64,000 bases of DNA. Source: Embleya sp040605455 (lineage in GTDB: Bacteria; Actinomycetota; Actinomycetes; Streptomycetales; Streptomycetaceae). Made by a program: the position numbers and the translations under genes. The stretch covers positions 1-64,000 of the forward strand of contig NZ_JBEXCV010000008.1 in assembly GCF_040605455.1 (NCBI RefSeq). Reading direction: 5' to 3'. Below, in pieces: positions 63,933 to 64,000 of the stretch (its first letter is position 1; each line of letters opens with the position of its first letter). The notes beneath the pieces are model-generated. The model had not been told where the DNA came from. It was given only the letters and a program-made list of their open reading frames with translations, and did no database searches.

Positions 63933-64000
63933 GTGAATGTCCTGGACCTGTTGCTGCTCGCCGCCGCGGTGGCCTTCGCCATCTCCGGATACCGGCAAGG
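63933..64000 (+). CDS. MarP-like membrane serine protease, N-terminus (partial)
   Basis: From GTG 63933 the visible 22 codons read MNVLDLLLLAAAVAFAISGY, then RQG, the first helix of a CvpA/MarP-type N-terminal membrane domain. In actinobacteria the nth-CoA Nudix pair is followed by a MarP-family protease. The catalytic domain lies beyond the window, so the call rests on helix and context. Confidence 0.6.
   Translation, partial: MNVLDLLLLAAAVAFAISGYRQ

Overview
The window reads as chromosome of a very GC-rich actinomycete of the Streptomycetaceae type (Streptomyces, Embleya or a close relative). Evidence: most genes have G or C at nearly every third codon position, GTG starts and ATGA/GTGA overlaps are common, and the families are typical of the group (WblA, Crp, paired ArsA-like ATPases, DUF397/XRE/ATPase triads, SigE-family sigma factor). 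No rRNA, CRISPR array or intact insertion sequence was seen.

Region 1 (1-17.2 kb) is mostly core chromosome. It holds the dnaX 3' end, ybaB and recR, then a DUF5063 gene, then ask-asd (first two steps of the aspartate pathway) behind a tandem 29-bp operator-like repeat. A SigE-family sigma factor overlaps a membrane DUF4232 protein. SURF1, an S9 peptidase, a small Cys-His hydrolase and a CynX-type MFS exporter follow. A two-component system then leads straight into a lipoprotein-adaptor-ABC-permease export operon that ends at a strong hairpin.

Region 2 (17.2-27.5 kb) is accessory: an XRE-DUF5753/DUF397 pair divergent from an RsbW-like ATPase around a perfect inverted repeat, a VapBC45-like toxin-antitoxin pair, a pRiA4b-ORF3-domain protein, and a divergent SNF2 helicase/SWIM zinc-finger pair.

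Region 3 (27.6-48.1 kb) is a genomic island bounded by an exact 44-bp direct repeat. The right copy is the 3' part of an intact tRNA-Pro(CGG) and the left copy is an orphan fragment of the same tRNA. No integrase was found inside. The cargo is a methyltransferase pseudogene, a type I restriction-modification set (hsdR, hsdS, hsdM) with a methylase-like protein that lacks the catalytic motif, a TIGR04141/DUF6119 protein, a compact RiPP-like operon (radical SAM/SPASM enzyme, 51-aa Cys-containing peptide, APH-fold kinase, PIMT-like methyltransferase), a second XRE/DUF397/ATPase triad, and an EEP-family phosphoesterase preceded by what looks like a frameshifted reading frame. The RiPP-like operon is the best candidate for an undescribed system.

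Region 4 (48.1-64 kb) returns to conserved core: metallophosphoesterase, YqeY, a bifunctional penicillin-binding protein, wblA, two ArsA-like ATPases, kynureninase and tryptophan 2,3-dioxygenase with a divergent Lrp regulator, RidA, two Nudix hydrolases, an MBL hydrolase, Crp, endonuclease III, and the first codons of a MarP-like membrane protease.
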